A stretch of DNA of 64,000 bases. It comes from Pseudoalteromonas sp. NC201 (lineage in GTDB: Bacteria; Pseudomonadota; Gammaproteobacteria; Enterobacterales; Alteromonadaceae). Below are positions 8,611 to 17,454 of this stretch, one piece after another (the stretch's first letter is position 1; each line of letters opens with the position of its first letter). The stretch lies in NCBI RefSeq assembly GCF_002850255.1, contig NZ_CP022522.1, forward strand, positions 624,097 to 688,096, written 5' to 3'. The notes under the pieces were generated by a model, which saw only the letters and a list, made by a program, of their open reading frames with translations, was not told the origin of the DNA and searched no databases. The position numbers and the translations under genes were made by a program.

Positions 8611-10608
8611 GTGGTATTTTCAAAAATAAATCATAACGCCTTATTTTTTAGCGTGTTGTTGGTTTCCGGCTGTGCAGCCAACAACCCAAAGTTAAACAAG
8701 GAATTAAAAGTTACCCCTTCAATTATTAGCAGTGAGCGCGCTGCAATTGAAAGTGAAAATCTTGAAGAAAGCGGGAGTAAATCCGAACGCGTTTACAGTG
8801 AAACTGACATTAGTGACTGGGGCGGTGTATCGGCAGTAAATCAAGATTCTATTGATGTGCCTGCGTTAGAAGGGCCAAGTGTATCATTTGCCGCGGATGA
8901 ACTGCCAATAAAAGAGTTTTCTAATCGTGCATTTCAAGAAATTTTGGGTATCAATTATGTACTATCTGCTGAATTAGCTGCATCTAGTAAAAAGCTGACA
9001 TTAAATTTCTCTGAAGAAATTCCGCGTCCTGAGTTTTACCAGGCTGTTATTAAAACAATGCAAGAAAGTGGAATTAGCGCGTACTACAAAGACAAAATTA
9101 TCTACCTTACTTTAGCGCAGGGTAGGGACAAGAAAAACACAATTTCTGTTGGTATAGGTAAAGCTGTAGAAGATGTTCCTGATGTTGGAGGAGCTATCAC
9201 TCAAATAGTTCCATTTGTATATAGCAGCAGTAGAAATTTAACTAGCATTTTAGATAAGTTATCGACAGCGACGGTAACCGTTTATGGAGCTCAAAAGTTA
9301 CTTATATTAGAGGGCGAGAAGAGTGAAATAATTAGAGCGGTTAACCTGATTAATATGCTTGATGTCCCAAGAGCATACGGAAGAGAAATCAGATTATTTG
9401 AGTTTGCCCACATTGCACCTGACGATGGTGTTAAGAAAATTAGAGAGCTGTTAACTGAAGATGGATTAGCTATGGGCTCTAGCGGCGATGTTTCCTTTGT
9501 TACCATTCCACGTATCAACTCTGTTGTTGTTTATGCCAGCAGTGCGGAAATTGTGGATAGAATGAGCTTCTGGGCACAAAAAATAGATGTGCCAATAGCT
9601 GGAGATGAGCGCCAATATTTTGTGTTTAAGCCGCTATATGCAAAAGCAGAAGATATGAAAACGGCATTAGCCCCATTATTGCAGAATTTCCAATCAGATA
9701 AAAACGGTGAGAGCAGCTCAGCTCAAGGCGGATCAACCCCTGATGGAAAGCTAAGCTTCTCTTTGAATAAGCAACAAAACTCATTGATATTCTATGCGAC
9801 AAAAGACGAGTACCGCTTGGTCGAATCTCTACTTGAAAAGATGGATTCTTTACCGGGCCAGGTAATCCTTGATGTCACTATTTTAGAAGTCACATTGACA
9901 GACTCAGCAGCCACTGGAGTTGAATGGGCGTATAACAGCAAGGGGATGAAGAAACCTGGAAGTAGTTTTACCCTGAGTAGTGCTGAAGGTGCTATTGCTG
10001 GTACGGTAATATCAGGCAACTGGAAAGCTGAACCTCAATGGAAAGATAAGAGCGAAGATATTCGAGTATTATCGAGACCATATTTTATTGTCAGAGATGG
10101 CGAATCTGCAACAATCAACTCTGGGCTGCAGGTACCAATTATTACCCAAACGGTAGAAGATATAGGTAATAATAACTCGGTATCAAATTCCGTACAGTAT
10201 CGTTCTACAGGGATTAGTGTAAGTATATCGCCAACGATTAACTCACAAGGAGTTATCTCGTTATCCGTTTCTATGTCAAATAGTAATGCAGAATCGAATG
10301 AGTTAGGTGGTTCAAATTCACCGGTGATTACAAACCGTTCAATTAGCACCGAAATATTATCGAGTGATGGGCAGACGGTTGCATTAGGGGGGCTTATCCA
10401 AGAGTCTAAAAATGATCAGGACAATAGCGTCCCCTTACTTTCAGAATTGCCATTACTAGGTAATCTATTTAAAAGTAAGTCTGACTCTGTAACCAAAACA
10501 GAGTTAATCATGTTGATAACAACCAAGATTGTAAAAGAGTCTACCGAAGTGGATGACTTCACAAATGCACTGTCAGAGCTTTACAGTACACCTATAACGA
10601 TTAATTAG
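8611..10608 (+). CDS. gspD: Type II secretion secretin GspD (lipoprotein)
   Basis: 665 residues from GTG 8611, chosen because GGAGA sits eight bases upstream (8598-8602) and because this start gives a clean lipoprotein signal, LLVSGC with Cys21. An N0 domain (from about residue 90) and N1-N3 ring domains precede the secretin domain, recognised by VPIITQTVED, GISVSISPTI, VALGGLIQE and SVPLLSELPLLGNLFKS. It forms the outer-membrane channel. Canonical GspD usually has a Sec signal peptide and depends on a pilotin; here the secretin itself appears lipidated, a trait of self-piloting secretins. It ends the operon and is followed by a terminator. Confidence 0.92.
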   Translation: MVFSKINHNALFFSVLLVSGCAANNPKLNKELKVTPSIISSERAAIESENLEESGSKSERVYSETDISDWGGVSAVNQDSIDVPALEGPSVSFAADELPIKEFSNRAFQEILGINYVLSAELAASSKKLTLNFSEEIPRPEFYQAVIKTMQESGISAYYKDKIIYLTLAQGRDKKNTISVGIGKAVEDVPDVGGAITQIVPFVYSSSRNLTSILDKLSTATVTVYGAQKLLILEGEKSEIIRAVNLINMLDVPRAYGREIRLFEFAHIAPDDGVKKIRELLTEDGLAMGSSGDVSFVTIPRINSVVVYASSAEIVDRMSFWAQKIDVPIAGDERQYFVFKPLYAKAEDMKTALAPLLQNFQSDKNGESSSAQGGSTPDGKLSFSLNKQQNSLIFYATKDEYRLVESLLEKMDSLPGQVILDVTILEVTLTDSAATGVEWAYNSKGMKKPGSSFTLSSAEGAIAGTVISGNWKAEPQWKDKSEDIRVLSRPYFIVRDGESATINSGLQVPIITQTVEDIGNNNSVSNSVQYRSTGISVSISPTINSQGVISLSVSMSNSNAESNELGGSNSPVITNRSISTEILSSDGQTVALGGLIQESKNDQDNSVPLLSELPLLGNLFKSKSDSVTKTELIMLITTKIVKESTEVDDFTNALSELYSTPITIN

Positions 10609-10617
10609 GTCGGGTTG

Positions 10618-10650
10618 AAGCGCTGCTCACTAAAGGTGAACAGCGCTTTT
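10618..10650 (+). terminator. Terminator of the secretion operon
   Basis: AAGCGCTGCTCAC at 10618-10630 pairs with GTGAACAGCGCTT at 10636-10648 (one C-A mismatch), followed by a short T run. It begins ten bases after the gspD stop. Confidence 0.8.
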
Positions 10651-11211
10651 GAGTTGGTTCAGAGTTTTGTACCAGCCTAGTAATAATTGGCTCATCCTGA
10701 AACTAATTTGATTTATTGAATTACTTGAAGATCTAAACGATCTTACTATCCTCAAATTTCTGCTTTTTGAATCACACAAGCAAAAAAATTGCAATTCAAG
10801 TGTAAAAAATGAAACCAAAATCAACCATGCACACTCCACAAAAGCACCTGTTTTAAATCAAGCTGATTGATATTGTTTCACCGCGTTATGGGCTAGTGAA
10901 GCAGGTAAAACTCATTGATTGGTAGTGCTTTCTAAGTCGAGCAGATTCAGTTGCTAGGTGAGGTTTAGGCGACGCTTACAGCTTTTTTATGTTTAGCTAT
11001 TAAAAGTGCAAAGCACTGTGCAATGGCAGTGACAGAAGTGCTGTTGACAAAGATAATGCTCAGTTTGGATTGATTTAGTGCAGCCAGTCTGAGCATCAAA
11101 ACGCCAATATTCAGAATCGACAGTCGACTTCCTGTGGTAAAAATACGCCATAGCTTTTGCCGTGTTACGATATACATCGTCAGCAGTTAATGTTTCATTT
11201 TATGGAGGAGA
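10651..11211. other. Intergenic region without a supported gene
   Basis: About 560 bases between the secretion operon and the convergent polymerase gene. Short open frames on the minus strand (10630-10839 and 10965-11177) have no recognisable motif and no good ribosome site. A different minus-strand frame around 11000-11190 reads more like protein (KAMAYFYHRKSTVDSEYW) but lacks a start, so a decayed gene fragment is possible. Confidence 0.5.
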
Positions 11212-12465
11212 TTATGTGCTTTTGATATGGTCCTTACTCAGATAATCAAGATAAACCATCAGTGCGGCGACAAACGCAGACCAAAGCGCAGAGCGGTAGG
11301 CATCTAAGGGAGTGCCCGTAAAAGCATAAAGAATAGCTGCGGTAACAGACAAGTGAGCTGATACGGACAGTTTAAGGTGTGTAAAACCTAAAGTAGCAAT
11401 ATGCCTTCTTGAAGTAAAACATACCTTCAATGAATAAAAATAAAAAATAATCAATACAGATGTAATAGCAATAAGACCAAATAGACCATATCTAAATAAG
11501 TAATCTAAATAGGTATTCTCTATGATCACTCCGTCATAGGCGAGAGGGGAACCTGAATACCAGTATTCAAGACCTTGGCTCAAAGCGGTAATTGTTTGGG
11601 CTTTTCTAGTTGACGTTGAGCCATCCAATTCACCTGAACTCATCAACTCAATAAATTGGACAATATACTGTAAATTGATATCTAGCTGGAGGATGGCAAG
11701 TATAGCTAGGCCTATAAAACAGCCTTTTAAAATAAGCAGCTTTTTTGCTATTCCTAAATTCAATGCAACGGATAAAGCTGAGAAGTAAATGGCAATTATT
11801 GCGGTGGCTAGATATCCCGTCTTAGATTGAGAAAGAAAAATGGCTAAGAAGATAAAAGTAATGCTAATGCCAGCTGCTACTTTCCTTTTTCCTAGGAAAA
11901 ACTCCATAATGCAGTAGACAAGGAAAAAACTGAGGACATAGCAGGTGATGTATACCCATTCAAAGGTTCCTGGAGCTCTAAATCCGAAGCCAGCATAAAC
12001 TTGCCTTGAGTTGATGATTTTTAATGCTGGTATATCACCTAAAATGATCTGCAATGCGATAAAAACTAGCTGCAGAATCATCATTCCAAGCAGCACTTTA
12101 GTAAGTTTTGGTAAGTCTTGTAGTTGAAAGTGTGTGCGTAACAAAGAAAAGAATGCTGCAGTATAAAAAAACAGAAAAAATGGCTTAATTAATACGCCAA
12201 AGTGGAAGCTTGAAAAGTGTTGCCACTGAAATGGAAATGTAATCAGCATTGCTACTGTAGGTAATAAGTAGACATATGCCAAGCTAGGTAAAGCGAACTT
12301 TGTCCTCGTTGCTAAAATGCTGATAGTCAACATTCCAAGCATTACAATAAAGTAAGACTTTTGCATAACCGTTGGCGCAATTGACGGTATGAAGTACGTA
12401 GGCCAATAGAAAAGAAGAAATATGGCCGCAAAAGTTACAAATTGAGGAAAGCTAGCTCGTTGCAT
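11212..12465 (-). CDS. Wzy-like O-antigen polymerase/ligase family membrane protein
   Basis: 417 residues, almost entirely hydrophobic, with about 10-12 predicted membrane helices and one longer periplasmic loop around 250-310 (SGELDGSTSTRKAQ). The segment FLSQSKTGYLATA resembles the motif region of O-antigen ligase/polymerase (Wzy_C) proteins. These proteins polymerise or transfer lipid-linked oligosaccharide in the periplasm. It is separated by three bases from the upstream glycosyltransferase gene and is the last gene of a minus-strand trio with wzz. Polymerase versus ligase cannot be settled from sequence alone. Confidence 0.75.
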   Translation of the reverse strand: MQRASFPQFVTFAAIFLLFYWPTYFIPSIAPTVMQKSYFIVMLGMLTISILATRTKFALPSLAYVYLLPTVAMLITFPFQWQHFSSFHFGVLIKPFFLFFYTAAFFSLLRTHFQLQDLPKLTKVLLGMMILQLVFIALQIILGDIPALKIINSRQVYAGFGFRAPGTFEWVYITCYVLSFFLVYCIMEFFLGKRKVAAGISITFIFLAIFLSQSKTGYLATAIIAIYFSALSVALNLGIAKKLLILKGCFIGLAILAILQLDINLQYIVQFIELMSSGELDGSTSTRKAQTITALSQGLEYWYSGSPLAYDGVIIENTYLDYLFRYGLFGLIAITSVLIIFYFYSLKVCFTSRRHIATLGFTHLKLSVSAHLSVTAAILYAFTGTPLDAYRSALWSAFVAALMVYLDYLSKDHIKST

Positions 12466-12468
12466 TGA

Positions 12469-13182
12469 CTACTTCTTTTTTAGCATGTGATATAGGTAGC
12501 TAACAATAAACTTCGGATATTGGCGGATAACGCGATCCCGAACATGTTTGTGTTTAACCATACGTTGTAGCCACCGTAGTCCTAATTTCTTTATTATAGG
12601 GTGGTAATAATCTGGTTTTATTGAAGTCTGTGTTAGAAATCCACCACAAGTAATGAACAGCATAGGTAAGTGAATTTTGTTTTTAGCGGTTACGCAGAAT
12701 TGCTCTTGATATGGAGTACCCATACCAACTAATACTACATCTACGTTGCGTTCTTCCAACTCTTTCAACACGGGGGCTGTATCATCAATATACCCGTCTC
12801 GAGCATAAACAATATGAATATTTGGATATTGTTGCTTGAGGACCTTTACTGCTTTTTCATTTTCGTCTGCAGTTGCACCAATAACAGCTAAATTTAAATG
12901 TTCGTCACTAATATGCTGAAGAAACGGTGCTGCAATTGAGCTATAGTCAAAACTTGCACGCGTTATTTTAGGTAGAAACAAGTTATTTAGCTTACAAAGT
13001 AGCGCACCATCTGAAAAAAAGTAATCAATATTTTCGACCAGCTCAGGCCGTTTTTGTACTTCATGGTAAGAAAATGGGTTAACGAATGAAATCGCAACAG
13101 GCTTGTCTGCCTTTAAGGCATTTGCTCGTATTGCATCAAACTGGTCGCCTGAGTAAATTTTTTTATTGAGAAGGTCTTTCAT
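12469..13182 (-). CDS. WecG/TagA/CpsF family glycosyltransferase (GT26)
   Basis: 237 residues. Family signatures are ISFVNPFSYHEV near the N-terminus, the central YFFSDGALLCKL, NLAVIGATADENEKA, and VVLVGMGTPYQEQF followed by FITCGGFLTQTS. GT26 enzymes add the second sugar (ManNAc, ManNAcA or glucose) onto undecaprenyl-diphosphate-linked HexNAc, which fits the divergent wecA nearby. The basic C-terminus (LQRMVKHKHVRDRVIRQYPK) is the usual membrane-association tail. Donor sugar is unknown. Confidence 0.9.
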   Translation of the reverse strand: MKDLLNKKIYSGDQFDAIRANALKADKPVAISFVNPFSYHEVQKRPELVENIDYFFSDGALLCKLNNLFLPKITRASFDYSSIAAPFLQHISDEHLNLAVIGATADENEKAVKVLKQQYPNIHIVYARDGYIDDTAPVLKELEERNVDVVLVGMGTPYQEQFCVTAKNKIHLPMLFITCGGFLTQTSIKPDYYHPIIKKLGLRWLQRMVKHKHVRDRVIRQYPKFIVSYLYHMLKKK

Positions 13183-13304
13183 AAAAAGTGAATTTTATTA
13201 CCGTAGATTAGTTTATTGGCTTTTTAATAGCCTTTTTGTATTCAGCTCACAAATAACAACATTGCTATCAAAAAGAGTAAATTACCAAAGTTGTAATTTG
13301 TATT

Positions 13305-13337
13305 CGTTGGTAACAACACTTTGATGTATTACCAACG
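13305..13337. other. Inverted repeat in the wzz-glycosyltransferase gap
   Basis: CGTTGGTAA at 13305-13313 is perfectly inverted at 13329-13337 (TTACCAACG) with a 15-base loop. It lies between the wzz stop (13347) and the next minus-strand gene. No T-run follows on the minus strand, so it could be an mRNA processing or stability element, or an operator. Confidence 0.4.
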
Positions 13338-13346
13338 TCTATGTGT

Positions 13347-14255
13347 TTATCTATTTCTTTGTGAGTAAAAGCGGACGAGATAGATAAAAGTTGCAAATAA
13401 ACCACCTAAAATCGTTAAGATGATTACGATAAAAGCGCGCTTTGGTGCATACTTCTCTTCTTCGAAGCTTGGTGGATCAATTGTGGTAAAGATATATTCG
13501 TCTTCAATTTCAGTGAGCATTTTTTGCTTCGTTTGCTCTTCAATCAAACGATAAAAGACCACTTGCATATCTGCAATAGTTGTTTGTTCTAACTTTCTAT
13601 TTAAATACTCAATACTTTTTTCAGCTTGCTTGATGTCGTAAGTTTGCATTGTTTGATTAATTTCGCTTATCAATGTGTCCAATATCTTCTGGGCAAAGTA
13701 CGGCGAAAGGTGTTCAAACGAAATGGTAAACATCCCATTTCTTTGCTCTTCTACACTAAGCATTTTGGAAAAAGCTTTGTAGGTTTCCCACAGTTGTGCT
13801 CGTTCATCCAACTCAAGGAACTGAGTCGTCTTAGGGTCTATTATTGCCTCGTCAAGAGTGAGCGTATTAGTTTCAGCATCCCATGATTTGGATGCGATGA
13901 GTGGAATGATTAAGTTCTGTTCATCAAATAATCGGTATAAAAATTCTTTGCTTTGAAGTTTTGCCAGTGCGACTTCAGTTTTAAATCCACCGTTTTGGGC
14001 TGGTGAAATTCCAGCTAATGCAGCAAGTCCTCCTAAAGAACTACCTAAGTCAGCTGATGCATTTTTCAAGCTTTGTGTTGGTGCTAACACTACGCTCGAA
14101 CGATATGTGTTTGGTAAGCTGAGCGCTAACATCACTCCGGCGATAGCAAATATAAAACTGATGCCTAATATCATTAGTTTTGCTGACCATAAAAACTTAG
14201 CTAATTCTGAAAATTCAGGTGGTTCATTCCGCGTGATTAGTGTCGACTCGGACAT
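13347..14255 (-). CDS. wzz: Wzz-type polysaccharide chain-length determinant
   Basis: 302 residues with the classic polysaccharide co-polymerase layout: an N-terminal cytoplasmic tail, membrane helix at about 27-47, the post-helix motif LPNTYRSSVVLAP, a long helical periplasmic domain (about 50-265), a pre-helix proline-rich segment IDPPSFEEEKYAPKRAF and a second membrane helix at about 272-293. It lacks a kinase domain, unlike wzc further along. It sets polymer length for a Wzy polymerase, presumably the one encoded downstream at 11212-12465. It is divergent from wecA. Confidence 0.9.
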   Translation of the reverse strand: MSESTLITRNEPPEFSELAKFLWSAKLMILGISFIFAIAGVMLALSLPNTYRSSVVLAPTQSLKNASADLGSSLGGLAALAGISPAQNGGFKTEVALAKLQSKEFLYRLFDEQNLIIPLIASKSWDAETNTLTLDEAIIDPKTTQFLELDERAQLWETYKAFSKMLSVEEQRNGMFTISFEHLSPYFAQKILDTLISEINQTMQTYDIKQAEKSIEYLNRKLEQTTIADMQVVFYRLIEEQTKQKMLTEIEDEYIFTTIDPPSFEEEKYAPKRAFIVIILTILGGLFATFIYLVRFYSQRNR

Positions 14256-14716
14256 TAGGCAATTATTCCATGATGCTTAAAAAAAGATGCATTATACAGG
14301 ATTTGAAAGATCAATAAACAGGTTGCTATGTAATCTTAATAGGCATGTAAAGTATGGCTAAGCTTGGATATTTTTACTGATAAAACATGTGATTATCATT
14401 AGTTTGGACAGCGGGGCTGCTTTTGTTTAAGACAAGAGCAATTCACGGGTTAACGTTAAATAACAAAAGATCACAACAAGAACGTTTTTATTCGTTTCAA
14501 ATTTATGTAAAACATCTATTGAAGCGGTTGTTTGGGTAGTGCATTGGTGGTATCAATCGGCTATAATGCTCCAGTTTTAAAGAACACACCTGCATGCGCT
14601 CACTGAAGAGGTTGTAAACGACAAAGAGGTCATAGAGTGGTTTTATATTTTTACATTCACAGATTTTGTACTTCAAACTCGACTATTCAGGTGAATTCAT
14701 TAATGGAGAATCTATA
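14256..14716. promoter_or_regulatory. Divergent wzz/wecA regulatory region
   Basis: About 460 bases with no supported gene. A perfect TATAAT lies at 14562-14567 reading toward wecA, but no good -35 is spaced correctly, so it is only a candidate promoter. The region is AT-rich. Confidence 0.35.
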
Positions 14717-15763
14717 GTGGAGCTCATGTTAGCCTTATTGTTTTCGTTCGCAATGTCTTTAGCCGCAATTGGTGTCGTGCGGCCCATGGCGATCCGTTTT
14801 AATTTGGTTGATAAGCCGAACGAGAGAAAGAAGCATGAAGGACATATACCCCTAATCGGTGGAATTGCCGTTTTTAGTAGTATTTTCATTACATCTAGCC
14901 TCTTTTTTCCTTTTAGTATCGAATTAGGTTGTTACCTTTTAGCATCAGGCCTCATGGTGCTGATAGGAGTGATGGATGACAAGCATGATTTGAGTGTGCG
15001 CTTTAGAATATTTTTTCAAATTGTTGTTGCTTCCCTAATGATATTCTCGATAGATAGTTATATTCAAAATCTAGGGGATCTTTTCTCATTTGGAGACATT
15101 AATCTCGGCTGGTTTGGCGTGTTATTTACCTACGTCGCTGTGATCGGAATCATCAATGCTTTTAACATGGTTGACGGTATTGATGGACTTTTGGGGACGA
15201 TGGCTATCATTACGCTGAGCGCGATATCTATTCTGTTGTTTTTGAGTGGACAAGAAAATTTACTGTCAGTTTTGTTGGTAGTCGCTCTAGTTCCTTATTT
15301 GATTTTCAACTTGGGTGCTTTTGGAACTCAGTATAAGAAAATTTTTATGGGCGATGCTGGCAGTATGTTCATTGGTTTTACCGTGGTGTGGTTACTTGCC
15401 ATCAACACTCAAGGGGCGACAAGTTCTTTTAGGCCCGTAACAGCACTTTGGATAGTTGCTGTTCCTTTGATGGACATGGCGGCTATTATTATTCGTCGTA
15501 TACGAAAAGGGAAATCACCATTTAGCCCTGATCGCGACCACCTGCATCACATATTTTTACGCGCCGGCTTTAACTCACGACAAGCCTTATTAGTAATCTC
15601 CCTGATTGGTGCTTTATTTGCGTCGATAGGCGTTGCGGGAGAGCTATTTGAGATTCCAGAATCTGTGATGTTTGTCGCTTTTATCGGAATTTTCTTAGTT
15701 TATAACTACGCAATTTTGCATGTATGGCGAATCCTAAAATGGTACAGAAAGCACCGCGCATAG
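14717..15763 (+). CDS. wecA: Undecaprenyl-phosphate GlcNAc-1-phosphate transferase WecA
   Basis: 348 residues from GTG 14717, preceded by GGAG at 14705-14708 with ideal spacing; a TTG at 14666 would add 17 residues without support. About 11 membrane helices. Polyprenyl-phosphate HexNAc-1-P transferase motifs are LIGVMDDKHDL, IINAFNMVDGIDGL, IFMGDAGSMFIG and the basic loop SPDRDHLHHIFLRAG. It transfers HexNAc-1-phosphate to undecaprenyl phosphate at the inner membrane and so starts O-antigen, ECA-like or EPS units. A second, unrelated initiator (PglC-like) is encoded at 32414-33010. Confidence 0.93.
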   Translation: MELMLALLFSFAMSLAAIGVVRPMAIRFNLVDKPNERKKHEGHIPLIGGIAVFSSIFITSSLFFPFSIELGCYLLASGLMVLIGVMDDKHDLSVRFRIFFQIVVASLMIFSIDSYIQNLGDLFSFGDINLGWFGVLFTYVAVIGIINAFNMVDGIDGLLGTMAIITLSAISILLFLSGQENLLSVLLVVALVPYLIFNLGAFGTQYKKIFMGDAGSMFIGFTVVWLLAINTQGATSSFRPVTALWIVAVPLMDMAAIIIRRIRKGKSPFSPDRDHLHHIFLRAGFNSRQALLVISLIGALFASIGVAGELFEIPESVMFVAFIGIFLVYNYAILHVWRILKWYRKHRA

Positions 15764-16531
15764 GGTTCTCTTTGCTGAACAGTTAGCGCAGATCTGAGCA
15801 AGCTTAGGGTTGCGCTAATTCTTCAATCTAGATGATTAGTAGTTCAAAAATACAAGTAAATGGTGTGAATGCGCTTAAAGTTATTCATGTTTCAAAAACC
15901 ATTCTCGGTCAGTGTTATCAAGTTTCAAAATCCTGCTAAAATTTCGCTATATAACCGGAACTCGGGATAAGAAGTTAGTTAAGCTATTAAAATACCTAAG
16001 TTCAAAAGCGCAATATCACGCTAGCCAGAAGTTACTTCTTAATACAAGGCAAATTTGTGCGCCAATAGCTGGTCTATTGCAAGCAAATTAACCAGTCCGC
16101 TCTTTTCTTTACTGTAAAATACGCTTTTAACGCGCACTCTAACATTTGAGAGATCCTCAACTAAGTTACTCCTAGTGGGTGAGTAATACTCCATATAGGA
16201 GGTAAGGTTGAAATTTTGTTCTTATTATTAACAACTATGCAACTGTAAGTGTGCTAGGTCTTTATCGTTTTGAGTCACTGGTTTCCAACAGTATTTTTGA
16301 AAAGCCATATCTGAAATAACAGTTTTTGGACGAAGAGAACGAGTAGAAAGTGTTATCTATCTTTATTAGAACATAAGAGATCATGAGGTTCTACCTCACT
16401 TTAGTTTGTAGGGAGTATTCATTTATGTGCTTAAAATTAATGTTGTGTAATCGCACTTAACTAAATAGCTTGGCGTTACAAAGCGTTGCTAAAAAAGCTG
16501 CTGTTTGCGTTTTATTGGCACTGTTTTAGGG
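15764..16531. other. Long non-coding stretch before rfaH
   Basis: No open frame with a credible start and length is seen. TTAGCGCA at 15783-15790 pairs with TGCGCTAA at 15811-15818, a possible weak terminator stem for wecA. An AGGAGGT sequence at about 16197-16203 is followed only by a very short frame. Confidence 0.5.
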
Positions 16532-16559
16532 TGGACGCAATTGAGAATATACGTATAAT
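16532..16559 (+). promoter_or_regulatory. Candidate sigma-70 promoter of rfaH
   Basis: -35 TGGACG at 16532-16537 (four of six consensus bases), 16-base spacer and a perfect -10 TATAAT at 16554-16559. The start codon follows at 16602. The leader has a small AGCCT/AGGCT stem at about 16563-16579. Confidence 0.55.
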
Positions 16560-16601
16560 AGTGAGCCTAAACCGTCAGGCTTATTTATAGGAACGCAACG
16601 C

Positions 16602-17081
16602 ATGGAATGCTGGTATTTGCTCTACTGTAAACCAAAACAGGAATTCAGAGCACAGTCAAATCTTCAAAGTCAAGGGATCGTATCTTGCTTCCCGACTTTC
16701 ATAAAACAAAAAAACTCAAGTGCGAAAGCGGTAACACAACCTCTTTTTCCACGGTATTTATTTGTTCGTCTTGATCCACATTCTTCACACTTTTCTGCGG
16801 TAAAAAACACTCGAGGTGTTGCTAATTTCATTCGATATGGAATGGATCTGCAAATAGTACCGGATGAACTAGTTAATGAGCTCATGCAATCTTGCAATGT
16901 TGAGGTGCAATGCGACTTGAAAGAGGGCGATCTGGTTCAGTTGACAGACGGTTGCTATAAGGATATTCACGCAATATTTCAACAACCTGACGGAGAAGTT
17001 CGAAGCATTTTATTAATTAAATTGCTTAATCAGTATACGAGAATAGTTGTTGATAACAGTACAATCAAAAAGGTACAATGA
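16602..17081 (+). CDS. rfaH: Transcription antiterminator RfaH
   Basis: 159 residues, the usual RfaH length. The N-terminal NGN domain (1-100) carries MECWYLLYCKPKQEFRAQ, PLFPRYLFVRLD and the RfaH-specific NTRGVANFIRYG; the C-terminal KOW-type domain (about 108-159) has KEGDLVQLTDGCYKD. RfaH is recruited to RNA polymerase paused at an ops element and then suppresses pausing and Rho termination across long surface-polysaccharide operons. A JUMPstart/ops-like element lies 330 bases downstream, in front of wza, so it very likely controls the adjacent 20-kb operon. Confidence 0.93.
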   Translation: MECWYLLYCKPKQEFRAQSNLQSQGIVSCFPTFIKQKNSSAKAVTQPLFPRYLFVRLDPHSSHFSAVKNTRGVANFIRYGMDLQIVPDELVNELMQSCNVEVQCDLKEGDLVQLTDGCYKDIHAIFQQPDGEVRSILLIKLLNQYTRIVVDNSTIKKVQ

Positions 17082-17415
17082 AAAATCAATCCTTTATTCT
17101 TATTTATTTGTAATATTAAAGGTGTACTGTGTTGTCGGTTAAGTTATCTGAAGTTGAAATTTAAACCTTCTCTACTCAAAAGAGCAAAAACAGAACGGTG
17201 TGAGTGGATTTGGCCCCTGTAGGCTGGATTTACTCTGCAACTTTGATTCTACTAAGAATAGTAAATTAGCTGGATAACACAGCAGCAAGCTACTGTAAAA
17301 GCACAAAGCTATGGCTGTTAGCTGAGCGGCACTTTATTTGGGTGCGTTAAGTTAAGTGTAGATACATCATCTTGAGATATATTTGCGGCCGAAGCACAAC
17401 AAATAAAAACTAGAA
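17082..17415. other. Non-coding region between rfaH and JUMPstart
   Basis: No coding frame is supported. The promoter of the EPS operon should lie here, but I cannot assign a convincing -35/-10 pair. Confidence 0.45.
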
Positions 17416-17454
17416 CAGCATTTAGGAGCTGCAACCTAAGGGCGGAAGCGTGCC
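17416..17454 (+). promoter_or_regulatory. JUMPstart element with ops-like core
   Basis: The stretch has the JUMPstart layout: CAGCATTTAGGAGCTG, then a short A/C-rich link, then the ops-like core GGCGGAAGCGTGCC at 17441-17454. The E. coli ops core is GGCGGTAGCGTG; only the sixth base differs (T to A). It lies in the untranslated leader about 380 bases before wza and downstream of rfaH, as expected for an RfaH loading site. Confidence 0.88.

Noticed and set aside
10630..10839. 69-residue minus-strand frame
   Set aside because: It starts in non-coding DNA, runs into the gspD terminator, and has no recognisable features.
10965..11177. 70-residue minus-strand frame as a gene
   Set aside because: No motif, no ribosome site, and a different frame in the same stretch looks more protein-like, suggesting at most a decayed fragment.
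16190..16235. AGGAGGT followed by TTG as a small gene start
   Set aside because: The frame ends after a few codons.
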